Source of the DNA: DASUFH01 sp036274645
GTDB lineage: Bacteria > Acidobacteriota > Terriglobia > 20CM-2-55-15
Length of the DNA stretch: 15,405 nucleotides
Direction of reading: 5' to 3'
Assembly: GCA_036274645.1 (NCBI GenBank)
Contig: DASUFH010000451.1
Location: 1 to 15,405 of the forward strand
Part shown: positions 13,527 through 15,405 of the stretch, one piece after another
How positions within the stretch are numbered: the first letter of the stretch is position 1
Layout of the letters: the number at the start of each line of letters is the position of its first letter
Translations under genes and position numbers: made by a program
Notes under the pieces: model-generated
Database searches by the model: none
What the model was told of the DNA's origin: nothing
What the model saw: only the letters and a program-made list of their open reading frames with translations

Positions 13527-15405
13527 GTGAAACCGGCCCTGAGGACATTCCTGCGTTATGGTGGCGCTCTCGGTCTCGCCGCATTGGCGCTGGGCTTTCG
13601 TCTGGGTCTGCAACCGTTCCTCGGGCTCCATCATCACTATGCGGCTCTACTCGCCGCCGTGGTCGTGGCTGCGGCGATTTTCGGGTTGGGTCCGGCAATT
13701 CTCGTTACCGTGCTGGGCAGCCTCGGCCTGGATGGCGTTGTCCGTGGCCACGTCATTCCCCAGAACCGGGATGATCTGGTGGGGTTGCTCCTCTTCATGG
13801 GGGAGGGTGTGTTGATTTCGTGTGTCATTGAGCTGCAGCGCCGGGTGCAGGCCCAGTTGCGCCACAACGAATCGCTGTCCAGCGAACTGCTTACCGAATA
13901 CGAGAAAGAACTGGCGGAGCGTAAGCGGGCCCGGGCGGCGGAGCGCCGTCACGCGCTCTGGCTGGAGGTCACGCTGTCCAGCATTGCGGACGGTCTCGTG
14001 GTGACCAACGAAGAAGGTGTCGTTACGTATATCAACGCCGCAGGCGAAAAAATCACCCGCGTGACCGCGGAGGCGTCGCGTGGAAAAGCCGCCGATGGGT
14101 TATTCCGACTGATTGACGAGGATTCGGGCGCCACGCAACCGTCGCCCGTTGACGAGGCCCTGGGACGCGTGAGCGCGGTTGTGCGGCCCGAGAAGACGGC
14201 CCTGGTCGCGCCGGACGGCGCCCGCATTCCGGTCATTGTCAGCTCCGCTCTGATGCGCGAAGAATCCGGCGGGGTGACCGGTGTGGTGCTTGTGTTTCAC
14301 GACATGACCCGGGTTCGTGAAATCGAGGCGCGGCGGGCCGACAGCGAAGGGCGGTTCCGCGCGCTCACCGACGTTGTGCCCGCCCTCATCTGGATGTCGC
14401 GGGCGGACGGCAGCTGGGAATACTTCAATTCCGCCTGGAAGGAAATGACCGGACGCAGCCCGGAACAGGAATCCGGCTACCAGTGGATCAATGGTCTGCA
14501 TCCGGACGATCGGGCGGCGTTCCAGGCCGTCTATCAGAAGGCGCTCGAAGACCGTTCGTCATTCCAGATCGAACATCGCCTGCTGGACAGCGCGGGCGAA
14601 TACCGTTGGGTCGTCAATCGCGGCGCGCCCCGCTACGGCGCAGGCGGAAGGTTTCTGGGCTTCGTCGGCTCCTGCGTGGACGTCACCCGGCACAAGGAAG
14701 CCGAAGAAGCTTCCCGCCTCAGCGAAGACCGGTTCCGGCGCATGAACGCCGAACTGGACCGGTTCAGCGCGGAACTCGCGCAGGCGAATGTCGAACTGCA
14801 GCAGCAGAATCGCGCCATCCAGCGCGCTATCGATCAGAAGACGCGCTTTCTGGCCACCATGAGTCATGAGTTGCGCACCCCAATGAACGCGGTTATCGGT
14901 TTTGTCGATCTTCTCGCCGAAGAAAGCGCCGGGCCGTTGACGCCGAAACAAAAGAGATTTCTGGGCCATATCCATCGGGCGGGAGATCACCTGCTGCGGC
15001 TGGTGGAAAACATTCTCGACTACTCGCGGATCGAGGCCGGACGGTTCCAGCTGGATTGCCACGAGTTCGAGGCGCGGCCGATCGTTCAGGAGGTCGTGGC
15101 CGGGATTACGCAGATTGATCGGGAGAAGGCAGTCCGTGTAGTGGTCGATGTCCCGTCCGATTTCAGGGTGTATGCGGACCGGCAGCGGTTCCGCCAGATC
15201 CTGTACAACCTGACCAGCAACGCCATGAAATTCACGCCCAAAGGCGGGAGAGTCGTGATCTCGGCATGGCGAGATGAAAACCTCGCCTACCTTTCAGTCC
15301 AGGATACTGGCGTCGGGATTGCGCCCGATCAACTTGGACCCGTGTTTCAGGAGTTCCACCAGGCGCGCTCGCCGGAAAGAAACAAGGGGACCGGCCTCGG
15401 CCTCG
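13527..15405 (+). CDS. Membrane-bound PAS-PAS sensor histidine kinase (3' end outside window)
   Basis: An open frame of 626 codons runs off the right edge. It starts at GTG 13527, 6 bases after GGAGG (13516-13520). The N-terminus (about 10-105) holds about four short hydrophobic helices in a compact DUF4118/KdpD-like arrangement (ALGFRLGLQPFLGLHHHYAA). A basic coiled linker (105-145) follows, then a first PAS domain (about 146-262, ending VVLVFHDMT) and a second PAS with PAC (about 274-390, RADGSWEYFNSAW and GFVGSCVDVTRHKEAEE). A coiled coil (395-438) leads to HisKA with H447 in FLATMSHELRTPMNAVIGF, then the HATPase with the N-box around 561-569, G1 DTGVGIA (593-599) and G2 GTGLGL at the cut. 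A C-terminal receiver is possible but unseen. Divergent orientation next to the DivK-like and sigma-54 regulators suggests that it phosphorylates one or both. Confidence 0.9.
   Translation, partial: MKPALRTFLRYGGALGLAALALGFRLGLQPFLGLHHHYAALLAAVVVAAAIFGLGPAILVTVLGSLGLDGVVRGHVIPQNRDDLVGLLLFMGEGVLISCVIELQRRVQAQLRHNESLSSELLTEYEKELAERKRARAAERRHALWLEVTLSSIADGLVVTNEEGVVTYINAAGEKITRVTAEASRGKAADGLFRLIDEDSGATQPSPVDEALGRVSAVVRPEKTALVAPDGARIPVIVSSALMREESGGVTGVVLVFHDMTRVREIEARRADSEGRFRALTDVVPALIWMSRADGSWEYFNSAWKEMTGRSPEQESGYQWINGLHPDDRAAFQAVYQKALEDRSSFQIEHRLLDSAGEYRWVVNRGAPRYGAGGRFLGFVGSCVDVTRHKEAEEASRLSEDRFRRMNAELDRFSAELAQANVELQQQNRAIQRAIDQKTRFLATMSHELRTPMNAVIGFVDLLAEESAGPLTPKQKRFLGHIHRAGDHLLRLVENILDYSRIEAGRFQLDCHEFEARPIVQEVVAGITQIDREKAVRVVVDVPSDFRVYADRQRFRQILYNLTSNAMKFTPKGGRVVISAWRDENLAYLSVQDTGVGIAPDQLGPVFQEFHQARSPERNKGTGLGL

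Noticed and set aside
13425..13637. 71-residue N-terminal extension of the DivK-like receiver
   Set aside because: It has no domain, overlaps the start of the divergent kinase gene, and a strong ribosome-binding site supports GTG 13424.
1..15405. CRISPR array, tRNA/rRNA genes, transposase or integrase, phage genes
   Set aside because: No regularly spaced direct repeats, cloverleaf-like sequences, or DDE/integrase motifs were seen on either strand.

Overview
The window is GC-rich, densely coded DNA with no mobile-element genes, no CRISPR array, and no tRNA or rRNA. Protein types suggest an Acidobacteriota-like Gram-negative bacterium. The clues are ADP/ATP-translocase-like carriers joined to HEAT repeats, an Omp85-type barrel next to a secreted 'HERRRELRG' family protein, and many two-component proteins. 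This assignment rests on recalled family distribution and is moderate.

Layout. (1) 3-179: 3' end of a DUF4239/bestrophin-like membrane protein gene. (2) 180-539: intergenic, with a 105-bp inverted-repeat element, a TGTTC-N7-GAACA dyad and a good sigma-54 promoter match. (3) 540-6438: five plus-strand genes: two nucleotide-translocase-like membrane proteins (the second with HEAT repeats), a stand-alone cyclic-nucleotide-binding-fold protein, a soluble histidine kinase and a receiver-only response regulator. (4) 6439-6855: intergenic, with a second dyad, a near-perfect 28-bp-arm palindrome and a smaller hairpin. (5) 6856-11357: four closely spaced genes for exported proteins: a POTRA-less Omp85-like barrel, a secreted protein with protein-kinase-like motifs, a small exported protein and a purple-acid-phosphatase-like enzyme. 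(6) 11358-11646: convergent intergenic region with a third dyad-like site and a third repeat copy. (7) 11647-13424, minus strand: a DivK-like receiver protein translationally coupled to an NtrC-type sigma-54 activator. (8) 13527-15405, plus strand and divergent: a membrane PAS-PAS histidine kinase cut by the window end.

How the parts may work together (inference). The sigma-54 activator is encoded here. A good -24/-12 element with a dyad about 85 bp upstream precedes the translocase operon, which is the normal layout for sigma-54 enhancer control. The same dyad recurs in two other intergenic regions with unrelated flanks, so the window may hold a local regulon run by the kinase/receiver/activator set at its right end. 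The translocase, HEAT, cyclic-nucleotide-binding, kinase and receiver genes look like one sensing/transport unit in the inner membrane and cytoplasm. The exported cluster pairs a kinase-like protein with a phosphatase beside an outer-membrane barrel, a possible envelope phosphorylation system. The palindromic repeats occur only at transcription-unit borders.
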